Shown here: in pieces, positions 33,690-45,179 of the stretch
Layout: every line of letters starts with the position of its first letter
Numbering within the stretch: position 1 is the first letter of the stretch
Notes under the pieces: generated by a model
Seen by the model: the letters and a program-made list of their open reading frames with translations, nothing else
Told to the model about the DNA's origin: nothing
The model's database searches: none
Source of the DNA: Anastatus disparis
Lineage: Eukaryota > Arthropoda > Insecta > Hymenoptera > Eupelmidae
Direction: 5' to 3'
DNA: 64,000 nt
NCBI GenBank assembly: GCA_017163975.1
Contig: JAFFSR010000021.1
Coordinates: forward strand, 1,416,501-1,480,500
Translations under genes and position numbers: made by a program

Positions 33690-34300
33690 GATAATAGAGG
33701 GGAGGGAAAAGAGAAAAATTATTTTCAGGCTATACCACCCTGTGTACAACACCCCAAGTAGTGAGGTAGGGGAAGACGGAGAGGACCCACCATGGACACT
33801 ATAACAGTCTCAGACAGGTAGTCGAAAGAGACAATGGGAGAGGAGGGGGAAAATTCATATGTCTCGTTATAACACCCCTGAGAGAGCGTGGTGGCGTAAT
33901 GAATAGAGCTCTTGCCTTCAACGCCGAGGGCATGGGTTCGAATCCTGGTCAGGTACCTCTAACTTTTTTTTCGAAAGAAAATTAGTGTATTTGCCATTTA
34001 TATCGCGACTCTTAAAAAATCCGACCTCATTGAGTATCAGTTGATTGTTGGTCACAAAAGTGGCTGACCATCCATCGGTAGTCAAAGTTTTCGGTATGGT
34101 GGGTCTGACAGTCTAGCCTGATGTTATGTGTTAAACGGGTACCGGGCTGGACTCCCTCGACTTCACCATATGAAAAAGGTTAATCATATAGAGGACAATA
34201 TCCTTTATATATTAATCTTAAAAAAAAAAAAGTCCTGAGGGAGGGGAGGGGAAGGGAGAAAAATCTTGCTATAGCGCCCCATATACTACTGCCAGAAGTT
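33690..34300. repeat. G-rich repeat related to 13478-13800, split by a SINE
   Basis: GGGGAGGGAAAAGAG-type runs with TCTCGTTATAACACCCC lie at 33690-33884, and GGGAGGGGAGGGGAAGGG with TTGCTATAGCGCCCCATATA at 34232-34300. They resemble the reverse complement of the C-rich minisatellite at 13478-13800. The SINE at 33885-34231 separates the two parts. Confidence 0.65.
33885..34231 (+). mobile_element. tRNA-derived SINE, full-length copy
   Basis: A pol III box A-like TGGCGTAATGAATAGAG starts at 33892 and a perfect box B, GGTTCGAATCC, is at 33935-33945, the spacing of a tRNA head. A body of about 270 bp follows and ends in a 12-base A run at 34220-34231. CCTGAGAG before the head and CCTGAGGG after the tail may be target duplications. 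A second, head-truncated copy is at 53284-53604 in the opposite orientation. Confidence 0.85.
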
Positions 34301-34997
34301 CACACGAGTATATATTTCTGAAATTACATACATTATATAATTATATATTTTACATAAATAAAATCCATTGTAATTTCTCTGTAAAAAAACCATGTGGTTA
34401 AAACATGTGGTTTTTTTTATCACATAGTTTTTTTGACCATGTGACTTTTTATAACTACATAATTTTTTAAACCATGTGTTTTTCATGAACTAATTTTAAT
34501 AAATTTCATTCGGATGAAGTACATAATTTTAGAATTATATACTCGACTAGAAATCTCATTCTAATTTATTCTTATTTTCATAATATTCAACTAGCGTAAA
34601 ATACCTCGCTCCTAACATCGCTTGGTAAAATTCCTGCATAAAATTGGAATTTACGATGTAAAATAACAGTAAATATAAATTTTCAGAATTAAACTTTAAA
34701 GTTTACAATCTAAGGATTTTAAGTCATATTACGTATAGATTTCTATATTCAAAGACTTGAATTGTAAGGCAAAGTGTACGCTTGGTTCGAAGGTCTGTCT
34801 TTATCTTTTCAAGTAGGTTTTGCATAAAAAATACAGGAAATTTTAAAGAACCATATAAATCTAGGAAATACCTTTAAGAAGTTAAAGTTTCAGAGTCCAA
34901 TGATAGAGAAAAACTTAAAAAAGTATAACTAAAAAAAATTAGGGCTGTTATGTATTGATAATAAAAAGGATTGAATATATGTATTACAAGTATGTAA
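34301..34997. other. AT-rich spacer with a degenerate ACCATGTG repeat
   Basis: At 34380-34490 an imperfect motif (ACCATGTGGTT, ACATGTGGTTTTTT, GACCATGTGACTTTTT) recurs about five times in both orientations. Near 34590-34625 is the inverted match to the dispersed repeat at 9783-9820. No gene seen. Confidence 0.5.
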
Positions 34998-35340
34998 TAT
35001 TATTACACGTAGGAACACGTACAAACACGTACACACATGCACAAACACGTTAAAAACGTAGAAACACGTAGAAACACGTAGAAACACATACAAACACATG
35101 CACAAACGTACAAACATGTACACATACGTACAAACAGGTACACATGAGTTCAAACACGTACACATATGTACAAACACGTACATACACAAACACGTGCACA
35201 CACTTACAAACACGTATATATACATATAAACACGTATAAACATGTATGAATACTTACATACATGTACAGACACGTACACACCTGTACAAACACGTACAAA
35301 CACGAACACACACGTACAAACACGTACAAACACGTACACT
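34998..35340. repeat. ACACGTACAAAC minisatellite
   Basis: Degenerate 6-12-bp units (CAAACACGTACA, CACACGTACAAA) run for about 340 bp. The array abuts, and cuts off, the Helitron coding remnant at 35340. Confidence 0.9.
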
Positions 35341-35880
35341 TTAACCCAAGCATCAACTATATATTGAGTTAATTCAATTAAATTTAAAAATGGACTAAAT
35401 TCTTCTCTTATACTTAATTTATATAAATGAAATTGTAACATCGTTAAATTGTTATTACTATTCACCAGTTTAATATTTGGTTTCTAAATGAAACCTCCTT
35501 TGGTAAAAATTAAAGGATATGCTATAGGTTCAACGTGTTTATTTATGACAGGTATATGACTAGGTTCGTCTAATTTTTAACATGTACACATATCATGTTC
35601 TGTTGGAGGGAAACTATTTTCACCAACAAAAACAACGGCGACTTCATTGCATTTGGCTTGGTTGTAACGATTCTTATGGTTATTTTAATTTAGAGTTAAG
35701 AATAATTTTATTTCTTTAGAATGAGCTGATATTTTTCGAATTTTATCATCATCTTGTACGATTGAGCATGGATATTAATCTTCTTACAGATATCATCCGA
35801 TTCTCGTAATGATTTTAAAAGACCCTCGATAAGCAAAATTCTCATTGTAATAATATTATGAAGAAAAATAAAAATACATT
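35340..35880 (-). pseudogene. Helitron Rep/helicase fragment (helitron-like N domain)
   Basis: On the minus strand, near 35600-35660, the text CNEVAVVFVGEN followed by PPTEHDM matches the E-V-A-x-V-F-V-G start of the Helitron-like N-terminal domain. The frame proceeds through HVEPIAYPLIF (cf. D-P-x-x-Y-P-L-L-F). After frame changes it continues as LTMLQFHLYKLSIREEFSPF and LTQYIVDAWVKV (35340-35450), the region that in Helitrons reads x-M-x-x-x-Y-x-L-x-x-R...L-F-Q-x-Y-V-V-D-A. Several stops interrupt it and the rest of Rep and the helicase are absent, cut by the minisatellite. It is a dead fragment of a rolling-circle transposon. Confidence 0.7.
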
Positions 35881-36975
35881 CGAAAAAAGATCAATTAGTA
35901 CCAAGCAAGTGTTAGCGTACGAGGTAGAAGATGCTAATATAATATTAATTAGTTTTGTTAAGGGCATGACGGAGCTTACTACCTTCTAAAATAATTCATT
36001 AATATTTCAATTTCAAGTTCACGAGTAAACGGTACGTTAGATTGAGTTCTTTCATTACAGTTAGAAAATTTATAATAATATACTTGAGTGCGGATAACTT
36101 ACAGAATTTATTAAAACACTGTACATAAAAAGTTATGAACAATTTTTTGGTACATAGTATTTTGAGGTTAGGTTTATCTAACTTCATATCTAATTTCCAT
36201 TTCGAGCTTAAAAAAAAATAACAAGTCTAAATGATTTTTTATTTTAACAAAAATTATTATTATGACATAGCTTTAGCGCGGACAAGTCATTACAATTGTA
36301 TAAATTACGAATTTAAAAAGATATCAATAAAATAATAAAAGCAAAAATAGTGTCCAACAGCTTCGACATCCCGTTAAGAATAAACGACATCATATTTAGG
36401 TCTATTTAACAGATTCATGTTATCGCTACTCCTACACTTACAGACTTTAAAAGCGCCGTGTCGTTCTACTCACTCTGTTTTCAGCGAATCTCATACGATT
36501 TTCTTAAATTTTTTACAAATTATAAATCTAATAACAATTAATATTAATTGACAAGTCAAAATCAGTCCAAAAATTAATTTATCCATTTTTAATTCAGTTC
36601 TGGCGGAAGACAGTAATTAATATTTTGATTCTAATACACAATTTTTTTTCATGGAAGGATCGTTTTCGATGTATTAAAGGATAATCAGAGAAAATTATGT
36701 TTTTGCCATTCCTAAGTGAAAGTCTGCAAACACAAAAAGTTTTATAACTCCAAAACTAATGATCGTAGAGTGAAAATTCAAACAGGATTTCAAAGTATAA
36801 ATAAAACCTTTGAAAAGACGTTCTATTTTCCTTCTGAATTAATAAGCATATTCATTAGCTTTATATAATACAATGTAAAAAAAATAGAAAAAAATTTTAT
36901 TATACATTGATATAATTTTAGTTACAATGATTGTAGAATAACAAACCAAAAACAGTTTAAAAAAAGTATTTGTTC
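35881..36975. other. Spacer, nothing recognised
   Basis: AT-rich sequence without coding signal; a 62-codon minus-strand frame at 35999-36187 has no recognisable content. Confidence 0.5.
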
Positions 36976-36979
36976 ATTT

Positions 36980-37465
36980 TTCAAATGAGCGCTGCAAAGT
37001 CTAATTTGGTCCACTTTCATTCCAGTTAGACCGATTATCGTCAAAAAGTTTGACTTTTTTTAAAACGCCTATATTTAAAAAACCAAACAAAATGAAAAGA
37101 TAGTGTAAATAAAAAAAAAAGTATTTTTTTATGAAGAACACAGATATATTTATTTATAGTTTAAAATTATTGGAAAAAAAATTTTTTCTTCCAACTTTTT
37201 ATGACATAAAAAATTTAAAAGTAATAAGAAAAATAATGCAACGTTTTATGTTGTATAAAGTTAAAAAAAAATTTTCCTTTTTATAATTTTCAAACTATAT
37301 ATCAGCGTTCTTTATGCAAAAATACGTTTTTTTTCTATTTACATTTCGTTTTGATTTTATTAAATATACGTGTTTTAAAAAAAGTCATACTTATTCACGA
37401 AAATTGGTCTAACAACGGTGCAAGTAGACCAAATTAGACTTTGTACTGCTCATTTTAAAGCCGAA
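36980..37465. mobile_element. Imperfect palindromic element, ~485 bp
   Basis: AAAGTCTAATTTGGTCCACT near 36998 is matched in reverse complement near 37425 (GTAGACCAAATTAGACTTTG), and the arms pair with about 20-25% mismatch by eye, including GTTAGACCGATT/AATTGGTCTAAC. The centre lies near 37220. An old fold-back copy. Confidence 0.65.
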
Positions 37466-37544
37466 CCAATAGTCTTTTGAACTTTTTTTCGTTTTTTATT
37501 TCAAAACCAAGGTTGCAAATATTTAAATCATTTTGAGCTTTAGA

Positions 37545-37985
37545 TAAATTTTAATTCACAAATCCTTTTTGAATTCGTAATTAAAGTTTTATTTAATTAA
37601 CAATTCCTTTTAAATTAATAATTAAAAATATTTTAATTAACAAATCAAAATCTAATCGTGAATTGAAAAGGCTTTAATTAAAAAATCAAAAAGAAATTCT
37701 TAATTAAATAAATTTCAATTAAGAAATCAAAATGTAATCGTGAACTGAAAGGGCTTTAATTACAAAATCAAAAGGAATTCTTAATTAAATAAATTTCAAT
37801 TAGGAAATCTAAATTTAATCGTGAATTGAAAGGGCTATAATTCCAAAATCAAAAGGAATCCTTAATTAAATAAATTTCAATTAAGAAATCAAAATGTAAT
37901 CGTGAATTGAAAGAGCGTCAGTTATGATTATGATTTGTGAATTCGAGGGCTTTAATTAAAAATTCCACAATTCCTTTTTAATTAA
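37545..37985. repeat. Minisatellite, ~84-bp unit
   Basis: About five units containing AATTAAATAAATTTCAATTA, AATCAAAA(T/G) and GTAATCGTGAATTGAAAGGGCTTTAATT. Later units are closer to one another than the first. Confidence 0.85.
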
Positions 37986-38109
37986 ACGTATTAAGGAATT
38001 TTTATCATATATATGTATATAGAAAAACATATGTGGACGCGCACATACATACGCACCTGGGCTTATATATATGCAACATTTCGTGTCGACCCAAACGCAC
38101 ACATACAGA

Positions 38110-38111
38110 CA

Positions 38112-38157
<46 letters not shown>

Positions 38158-38217
38158 TGTCTGTGGGTGCGTTCTAATTGACCTGGAATGTCCCACGTAT
38201 CTATGTGTATATATATG

Positions 38218-38277
<60 letters not shown>
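38110..38277. repeat. Two TA arrays, the first within an inverted repeat
   Basis: ACAGACAGGTTTATATA at about 38104 and its complement TATATAAACCTGTCTGT (to about 38164) flank a ~35-bp TA run, forming a cruciform-prone structure. A second interrupted TA array follows at 38208-38290. Confidence 0.8.
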
Positions 38278-38280
<3 letters not shown>

Positions 38281-38286
<6 letters not shown>

Positions 38287-38615
38287 TTATTTCTGTCTGT
38301 ACTGTCATAAATTTATTCAGACTCTATGCGCGCATTTCTTTTATATATACATATATATACATATTTTTAAGAAACTGGACTTTTGAGGAGTCAACAGTGT
38401 TGCCATACATAGGGAATCGCATGTTAAATTTTAAAATCCTCAAAGTTCCGTGGAACTTTTAGGATTTTTGAAATATTGCCGGGAAAAAAAGAGTGGGATA
38501 ACAATAGAAACTGCCACACACCCGCCGAGTGTGCAGGATACTAAAATAAGGACGGTACTATCGAAGCGGTTATTTTTAGATTTGGCAAAGTCGCGATCCT
38601 CAAAAGTCCGTAGCG

Positions 38616-38646
<31 letters not shown>

Positions 38647-38647
38647 T
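38281..38647. other. Spacer, nothing recognised
   Basis: AT-rich sequence with scattered TA runs; a CCTCAAAGTTCCGTGG / CCTCAAAAGTCCGTAG pair (38438 and 38599) is the only repetition noticed. Confidence 0.4.
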
Positions 38648-39940
38648 GGGACGTTTCACGTCAACTCACCTAACAAAAAAATAGAATTCGTCGAAAATCT
38701 GTGAAAATGTTCTATTTGATACCCAAAATATACAAAAAAAATTTTAGAGGTCCAGGTCAAAGGGGTCAGGATTTAAACGTGATAGAATTTTTCGAATTTT
38801 CCAAATTTTTTGCTAAATAAATATTTTAATGAATTTTTTCCTCAAAAACTATCAATTTTTCGTTGAAACTTAATAAAATACTTTTTCTTGGAAATTAGAT
38901 GTAGAATTCACCTGAATTTTTGCAAATTATAATATACTGATTTTTATGCCTACTTGATCGATTTATACATACTATTTAGTATATCTAAAAATCGAGCAGA
39001 TTAAATTGGCTTTTTAAAGTCTTATTTTTTTTGTTTTTTTATGAGGAAAAAATATACGAAGCCTCCAGTTGGGCAGCCTTCTCAAAGTTACTTAATTGTG
39101 CAAAAATGTCTGAAAAAATCGTTATTTTGGATCAATGATGAGATTCGTGATTTTTTTTCTGAAAAAGTATTGATTTTTGGGACAAATGTATAAAAATGTT
39201 TTTTATTGGAAATTGTATGTAAAATGTATGCAAATTTTTGTAAACCATTATTTGCTAAACATCACAAATTATAAATGAAATTTTGAAATTTTAAAATTTA
39301 TTTTTTGTTAAATTTTTAGTATGTATGGTTCATAATGTCTTCAATTACAATTTATAAAAATATGTTCATATTCTACACATGATTTTCAATAAAAAACATT
39401 TTCATACATTTGTCCCAAAAATCAATACTTTTTCAGAAAAAAAATCACGAATCTCATCATTGATCCAAAATAACGATTTTTTCAGACATTTTTGCACAAT
39501 TAAGTAACTTTGAGAAGGCTGCCCAACTGGAGGCTTCGTATATTTTTTCCTCATAAAAAAACAAAAAAAATAAGACTTTAAAAAGCCAATTAACCGGCTC
39601 GATTTTTAGATATACTAAATAGTACGTTTAAATCGATCAAGTAAGCATAAAAATCAGTATATTATAATTTGCAAAAATTCAGGTGAATTTTACATCTAAT
39701 TTCCAAGAAAAACTATTCTATTAAGTTTTAACGAAAAATTGATAGTTTTTGAGGAAAAAATTCATTATAAATATTTATTATAAATTTGGAAAATTCGAAA
39801 AACTTCATCACGTTTAAATCCTGACCCCTTTGACCTGGACCTCCAAAATTTTTTTTGTATATTTTGGGTATCAAATAGAACATTTTCACAGATTTGCGAC
39901 GAATTCTATTTTTTTGTTAGGTGAGTTGACGTGAAACGTC

Positions 39941-39942
<2 letters not shown>
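38648..39942. mobile_element. Large palindromic element (1.3 kb) in a TA array
   Basis: GGGACGTTTCACGTCAACTC at 38648 is matched exactly in reverse complement at 39923-39942, and arms of about 560 bp pair with very few mismatches around a centre near 39295. It sits inside a TA dinucleotide array, so the target is probably TA or ATAT. A diverged copy of its left arm is at about 58930-59370. It has no coding capacity. Arm identity this high suggests recent insertion or gene conversion between arms. Confidence 0.88.

Positions 39943-39997
<55 letters not shown>
39943..39997. repeat. (TA)n microsatellite
   Basis: About 50 bp of TA dinucleotides immediately right of the palindromic element; the left part of the same array is at 38622-38647. 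Confidence 0.9.
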
Positions 39998-40003
<6 letters not shown>

Positions 40004-40118
40004 GACTAATGTATGCAACCGATAAAAACTTTAGTCCGAATTTTCTTTTCACTTTACAATCGTGATTGTGTGTGAATGGCTGTTAATAAAATCATCAAAA
40101 TAAAAATGAAAATGGCTG

Positions 40119-40377
40119 ACATGTGTGTGAGTTAGAATGAGAGTGGCATAAGTCACATACTTCTAATTTCAAGATTTTCGATATTAAAGTTTTAAATTAA
40201 TATACATTTCTATTGAGTGCCATTCTTACAGTGCTTATAATATTAAAGAAAAATAAACAAAAAAGCCACTCTATTTTTTAAAATAAGTTGTTTTAGTATT
40301 AAAGAAATGAAATATACCACTAACTAAATTTTTTTGAAAATGTGACTTATGCCACTCTCATTCTCACCCACACATGT
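40119..40377. mobile_element. Small palindromic element
   Basis: ACATGTGTGTGAGTTAGAAT with GAGAGTGGCATAAGTCACAT at 40120-40160 is matched in reverse complement at 40340-40377. The middle is AT-rich and pairs less well. A MITE of unknown superfamily. Confidence 0.7.
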
Positions 40378-40569
40378 ATGTGTGTGTGTAAATATGGTTT
40401 TGTGTATGCTGCGTACTCATGTTCAAGGCAAATATATTGGTTCTGTCTGCAGCACAAGACTAAATGAAAAGTTGCAAACATACATAGTTAAATAAAATTT
40501 AACCTATAAATCAATTAATTTAATCTAGACTTGATTTAAATAAAAAAAATAAATGTGTTATGTAAACAG

Positions 40570-40713
40570 GTGAAACGAGCCCGTTATTGTTCCTTGAAAC
40601 GCAAGAGGCAATACTCGATCTCAGATGGAAACATCGAGATGAAAAAATATTTGTAGAGATATCAGAGAAAAGTATACTGTTCGTCACTGAGTCAGAAGTA
40701 AAATATGAACTAG
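40570..40713 (+). CDS. Candidate single exon, product unknown
   Basis: A 144-bp segment lies between an acceptor (TGTAAACAG|G) and a donor (GAACTAG|GTACC) and is open throughout in one frame, reading ETSPLLFLETQEAILDLRWK and continuing with a strand-like EKIFVEISEKSILFV. Its base composition is richer in G+C than the surrounding DNA. It would need one base from a preceding exon to be in frame, so it does not join in phase with the exon ending at 33301; read in that phase it reaches a stop after 28 codons. It could be an exon of an unrecognised gene or a captured fragment. Confidence 0.3.
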
Positions 40714-40755
40714 GTACCTTAAATAAAATAAAATTTTTAATTTGATTTTTAATTC

Positions 40756-41144
40756 TTAAGAAAGGGCCGAACTATCTGTCTTCTTCTAATAGCGTTTTTC
40801 ATCATTTATGTAAACACTATACGGTATAACAAGAAAAAAATAGCAGCCCCCGCTAGATATTAGTATAATAAGTAAATTTTGTAATAAAAACCAAATTTTT
40901 TACCGCATAGTTTTTGACTAATTAGAGACCTACTAGCAATCTAGAATATAAACTATCTTTTTTTGGTAGGTCTCTAATTATTCAAAAACTACACAGTGAA
41001 AAAATTTGGTTGTTATTACAAAATTTACTTATTATACTAATATCTAGCGGGGGCTGCTATTTTTTTCTTGTTATACCGGATAGTGTTTACACAAATGATG
41101 AAAAACGCTATTAGACAAAGACAGATAGTTCGGACCCTTCTTAA
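40756..41144. mobile_element. TTAA-flanked palindromic element with GCCGAACTATCTGTC ends
   Basis: TTAA at 40756-40759 and 41141-41144. The arms (GGGCCGAACTATCTGTCTTC and its complement) pair nearly throughout, including TAGCAGCCCCCGCTAGATAT and AATTAGAGACCTAC segments. The centre is near 40945. A relative with a replaced centre is at 55866-56216. Confidence 0.85.
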
Positions 41145-41471
41145 TTATTTATTAATATCTGTGTTCGGTATGTTACATATGAAATTGAATAAATTTTATA
41201 AATTGAATAAAAAGCTGTAGCTAATTTCTTACGATTGCTTTGTAAGTGTGATCTACTTGTGTTCGGTATGTCATATATGCAAAAAGCAAGTGAGCAAATT
41301 CATATGTATTAAACCATAACTGAGACAAATTCTGGTGACAAGGCTTATATTCGGCATGGTACCTGAATTAAACCTCAAAAATAATTCGAAATATCAATTC
41401 AAATTAAACAATTGAAATATAATTGACATCACTTGAGTTCAGTGAGTCATATTGATTCATAATACTAATTT
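41145..41471 (+). other. Leader region upstream of Copia gag
   Basis: TGTGTTCGGTATGT occurs at about 41159 and again at about 41258, with a third partial copy (ATTCGGCATGGTACC) near 41352. It may be remnants of LTR/leader sequence of the Copia element, but no LTR pair could be matched with the 3' side. Confidence 0.35.
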
Positions 41472-43327
41472 ATGATTGGTTATATAGATCTTGAATTCGT
41501 AACGGAAGAAGAGTATGAGCTCGCAAAACGAGCAGTAAATAAAAAGAAAGAAGAGGGGGACAGACTTTTTATGCCCTACTGTGCGACAGGTGGCCACATT
41601 ACGGCGGAAGAAGCGACAGATAAAAACGGAGCTAAAGGCGGAGTTAAAGACGGAGAAAAGACTGATGGGCATAGCAAAATGACAGATAAGCCAGAAAAAG
41701 AGACGGAATTGGAAGACAGAACGATTGAAGCGACAGAAGCAAAATTGGCAGGTAAACAAATAGTAGTAAAATCTGATGAAATATTAACAAATAAAATATA
41801 TATAAATAAAAATTTTAATATTTCGTCAATAAAACAAATTGAAAAAGGTGACAGAAAATTTTACGAGAAAAATATTTCTAAGAATGAAAATTCTGATTTA
41901 GGCTTAACTGAAGAAGTGGAAGAACTAAAGGCTGAAGTTGCTTCCTTAAAGTCCGAAATGGCGAAGAGAAAGAAAAGTGAAGAAAAGAGAAGGAAAATAG
42001 AAGAGAAAAGAACGGATGCTTTGGTTGCCTTAATTATTAAAGAGAGGGACGCAATGCATAACTTCAATACTGAAACACTGGATAAAATGAGAGCAGAGTT
42101 TAAAAGAAAAATGACAATAGATGATATGGCAGAAACGACAGATAGAATTAAAGAAAGCAAAACGACAGTTAAGGTAAACAATGATTTTGATAATGATATA
42201 TTTAATACTGAAGGTTTCGAGAATTCGACAGTCTTAGATGAACCGGAATTATCACGCTTGATTCAGACAGAGGTTAATAAAAGATTTAATATAGAAAATA
42301 ATAGTATTTCAAATATTTCTAGACATTTGACAGAAACTAAATTAAAACAGGACTGACTGGAAAAGACGGATCAATAAAACATGACTATAAACTAACGACT
42401 CAAATTAAATATGAAAACTTTTTAGATTATTTTCTGTCTGAATTAAGATTATTGCATTTGTTGTATGTTGTAGACAGTACAGTTGTAGTAAATGAAAATT
42501 TATCTGAAAGTATAAAAGAAAAACACAGATATAGAGTACGTGATATTTTAATTAATAGAATTGATAAAGATTATCATGCTAGAGTAATGGAAATAAAAGA
42601 TTCAATTGAATTGTTAAATAAAATTAAAGAAATTAAAGTAAGTGAAGTAAATGTGACTCCATCTAGTATAAAGAAAAAACTATACAACATACAATATAAT
42701 CCAGTGAAAGAAAAGGCAGTAAATTTTATTGATAGATTTGAAGAAATAGTAAGAAATTATAATAACATGCCAAAAGTTAAAATATTGTCTGAAGAAGACA
42801 AAAGAGTCGCTTTCTTTAATGCTATAATAAATAAAGTAAATCAAGTAGAAGGAATAGATTTTATGACAGAAAGTGTAAAAGGAAAAGGTTTATCTTACGA
42901 TAAATTAAAATTACTTATTATGCAGATCGAAAGCCGTCAGATGACAGATAAGCCTTCAACGACACCTATGACAGCTAATACAGGCGCCATACAAAAGGTA
43001 CAATGTTACGAGTGTGATGGCTATGAACATTATGCTAAGGACTGCCCACGACAGGGATCCGGCATGAAAAAATGCTTTAATTGCCAGAATTTCACACGTG
43101 ATCATGTGGCCGCAACATGTCCAAAACGTCAGAGATATTGGAGACAGAACGACAGTAAAAGGTATGAAACAAAACATTATACTAATAAATTTAAAGATAG
43201 TACAGGTCAGACAGCAGTCAAACGTAAAATAATTAACTCAAGTAATCATGACAATCAAAAACGAGCGAAATTTGACAGTGAAAGAAGACAAGAAAATTAT
43301 ATAAAATACAACAGAGGAAAGTATTAA
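41472..43327 (+). pseudogene. Copia gag with two zinc knuckles
   Basis: A 294-codon frame from ATG 41472 is Lys/Glu-rich and has a coiled-coil-like stretch (EEVEELKAEVASLKSEMAKR). Near 42350 the frame shifts by one base and continues to 43327. The second part includes a gag-like helical segment (VNFIDRFEEIVRNYN) and two zinc knuckles: CYECDGYEHYAKDC, a regular CX2CX4HX4C, and CFNCQNFTRDHVAATC, which has six rather than four residues before the His. The N-terminal acidic/basic extension is longer than in most Copia Gag proteins. Gag would package the RNA; one frameshift breaks this copy. Confidence 0.85.
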
Positions 43328-44955
43328 AAGAAAGGCAGTCTGAATCAAATAAAACCTAAAAATGAGAATGCACAGAGTGGTGAGTATCAAGCAATTAAAA
43401 AGGACAGTAAGCAAATGACTTCGTTTAACATAACGAATATAAACAATGAAACATTGGACAAATCAATACTGACTAAATTCATAGCTGACAGTGGCGCGAC
43501 AGAACATTTAACAAACTCAAAATTGATTTTCAAGATATTTACAAAACAACTGGACGAAATCCAATGCGCAAACAAAGACAGAAAAGCAATTCTTAAATCG
43601 GAGGGAGAGGGAAGTGTTCAATTCAAAATGACAGATAATAAGCATATAACTTTAGACAGAGTAATTTGTGCAGAAAATTTGAATGAAAATTTGTTGTCAC
43701 TGCGTAAATTTGCAGATGAAGGATTAAGTATTTATTTGGACAACAAAATAATAGATATATATATGTGATCCAGTTTCCAATAAGTCTTTCTTGACAGGAA
43801 TTTATGAAAAACCATATTGGCTGATTGAATTCGAAACAGGTTATAATAAGCAAGAAAATAAAAACATGAAACAAAGACAGACAATTGCTTACTTGATGAC
43901 TAGAGGAATGACAAAAATGCAGTTAAACAAGGAAGATGATCAAGTTAGTGAATTTGAAGAAAACCAAACAGTAATAAAGACAGAAAAATACTTAGATTTT
44001 CGAAATACAATTTCAGACAGATTAATATATAAGCCTAATGATATTGAAGTAAACGAAGAACCTGGATGTGAAATTGAAGAAACAAAACAGTTGAATTATA
44101 AAAACTTAAATACTCACGCTATGTTATGGCATGCCAGAATGGGTCATGCATCAGTTGAATATCTTAAGATATTACAGAAAAAATTTCCAGAAATCAAGAC
44201 TTTACAAACTGCTGTATTTGATGATGCAATTGCAAACTGTGAAGTTTCATAAATTGCCATTTAAGACAGTTAGACAGAAAGCAACTGAAACCTTACAAAT
44301 AATACATTCAGACACTATGGGTATTATTAGTCCGAAATCTTATCCAAAAAAATACAGATATATTTCTGTACTTATTGACGACTATTCCAGACTGGCCATG
44401 ACTTACTCGATGAAAACGAAAGATGAAACAAGAAAATGTCTAGAATCATTTGTAAAAAGCGCCAGAAATTTGTTGGGCAAAGATGCTAAGGTGTGTTATT
44501 TAAGAATAGATCAAGGAACTGAATAGACCGGTAGATATACAAAGGAAGTATTGGAAAAACTGGGAGCAGAAAATCAGTTAGCTTGTCCAGATACGCCTCA
44601 GCATAATAGAGTTGCAGAGAGGTTCAACCAAACAATACAGAAGAAAGTCAGGACACTCATGTATGATTCTGGTTTGCCAGAAAATATGTGGGACTTAGCA
44701 TTGGGTGCAGCAGTATATTTATACAATAGGACACCTCATGCAACTAATAACATGATATCACCAATGGAAAAATTTAAAGAAAACTACAAGACAGACCTTA
44801 ATCAGATAAAACGTTTTGGATACTTTGCATATATGAACGTGCAAAGAAAAAAAAGTTGGTCTGAAATTCAGATTTATTGCAAAACGAGTCATCTTAGTAG
44901 GATACAAAGAAACTGGATATGTCTTACTGAAACCAGAAGAAGGAAAATTCTATGA
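43328..44955 (+). pseudogene. Copia protease and integrase
   Basis: After an in-frame TAA at 43325-43327 the protease motif IADSGATEHLTN (43475-43515) appears. A frame change near 43765-43790 precedes the gag-pre-integrase zinc-binding region ending [10 protein letters not shown]. Another frame change near 44240 leads into the integrase core: [26 protein letters not shown] followed by a TAG at 44524-44526, then [18 protein letters not shown] with the conserved Asn and catalytic Glu. The order and spacing are canonical for Copia. At least two frameshifts and two stops disable it. Confidence 0.9.
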
Positions 44956-45179
44956 GAGCAGAGACGTCAGATTCAACTAAAAACTAGTTTACAGAGACAG
45001 ATATAACAAGACAAATATACTAAACTGGGAACATATGAATGAGTAAGTAAAAACAGATAAATGGTTTGTAGAATTGTTCATTGAAGAAGACAAAAAGGCC
45101 TGTAGGTTGACCAAGAAAATTAAAACCAAATACAGAAAATACGACTGATGATGAAACTCACGCAATACTGGTTGAAATA

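Noticed and set aside
33885..33960. Functional tRNA gene.
   Set aside because: Box A and B are present but the arms do not fold into a cloverleaf by eye, and the sequence continues into a SINE body with an A tail; a second copy exists.
34929..35465. 178-codon open frame with Val-Cys-Thr repeats treated as one protein.
   Set aside because: Only about 40 codons at its start are Helitron; the rest is translation of the ACACGTACAAAC minisatellite.
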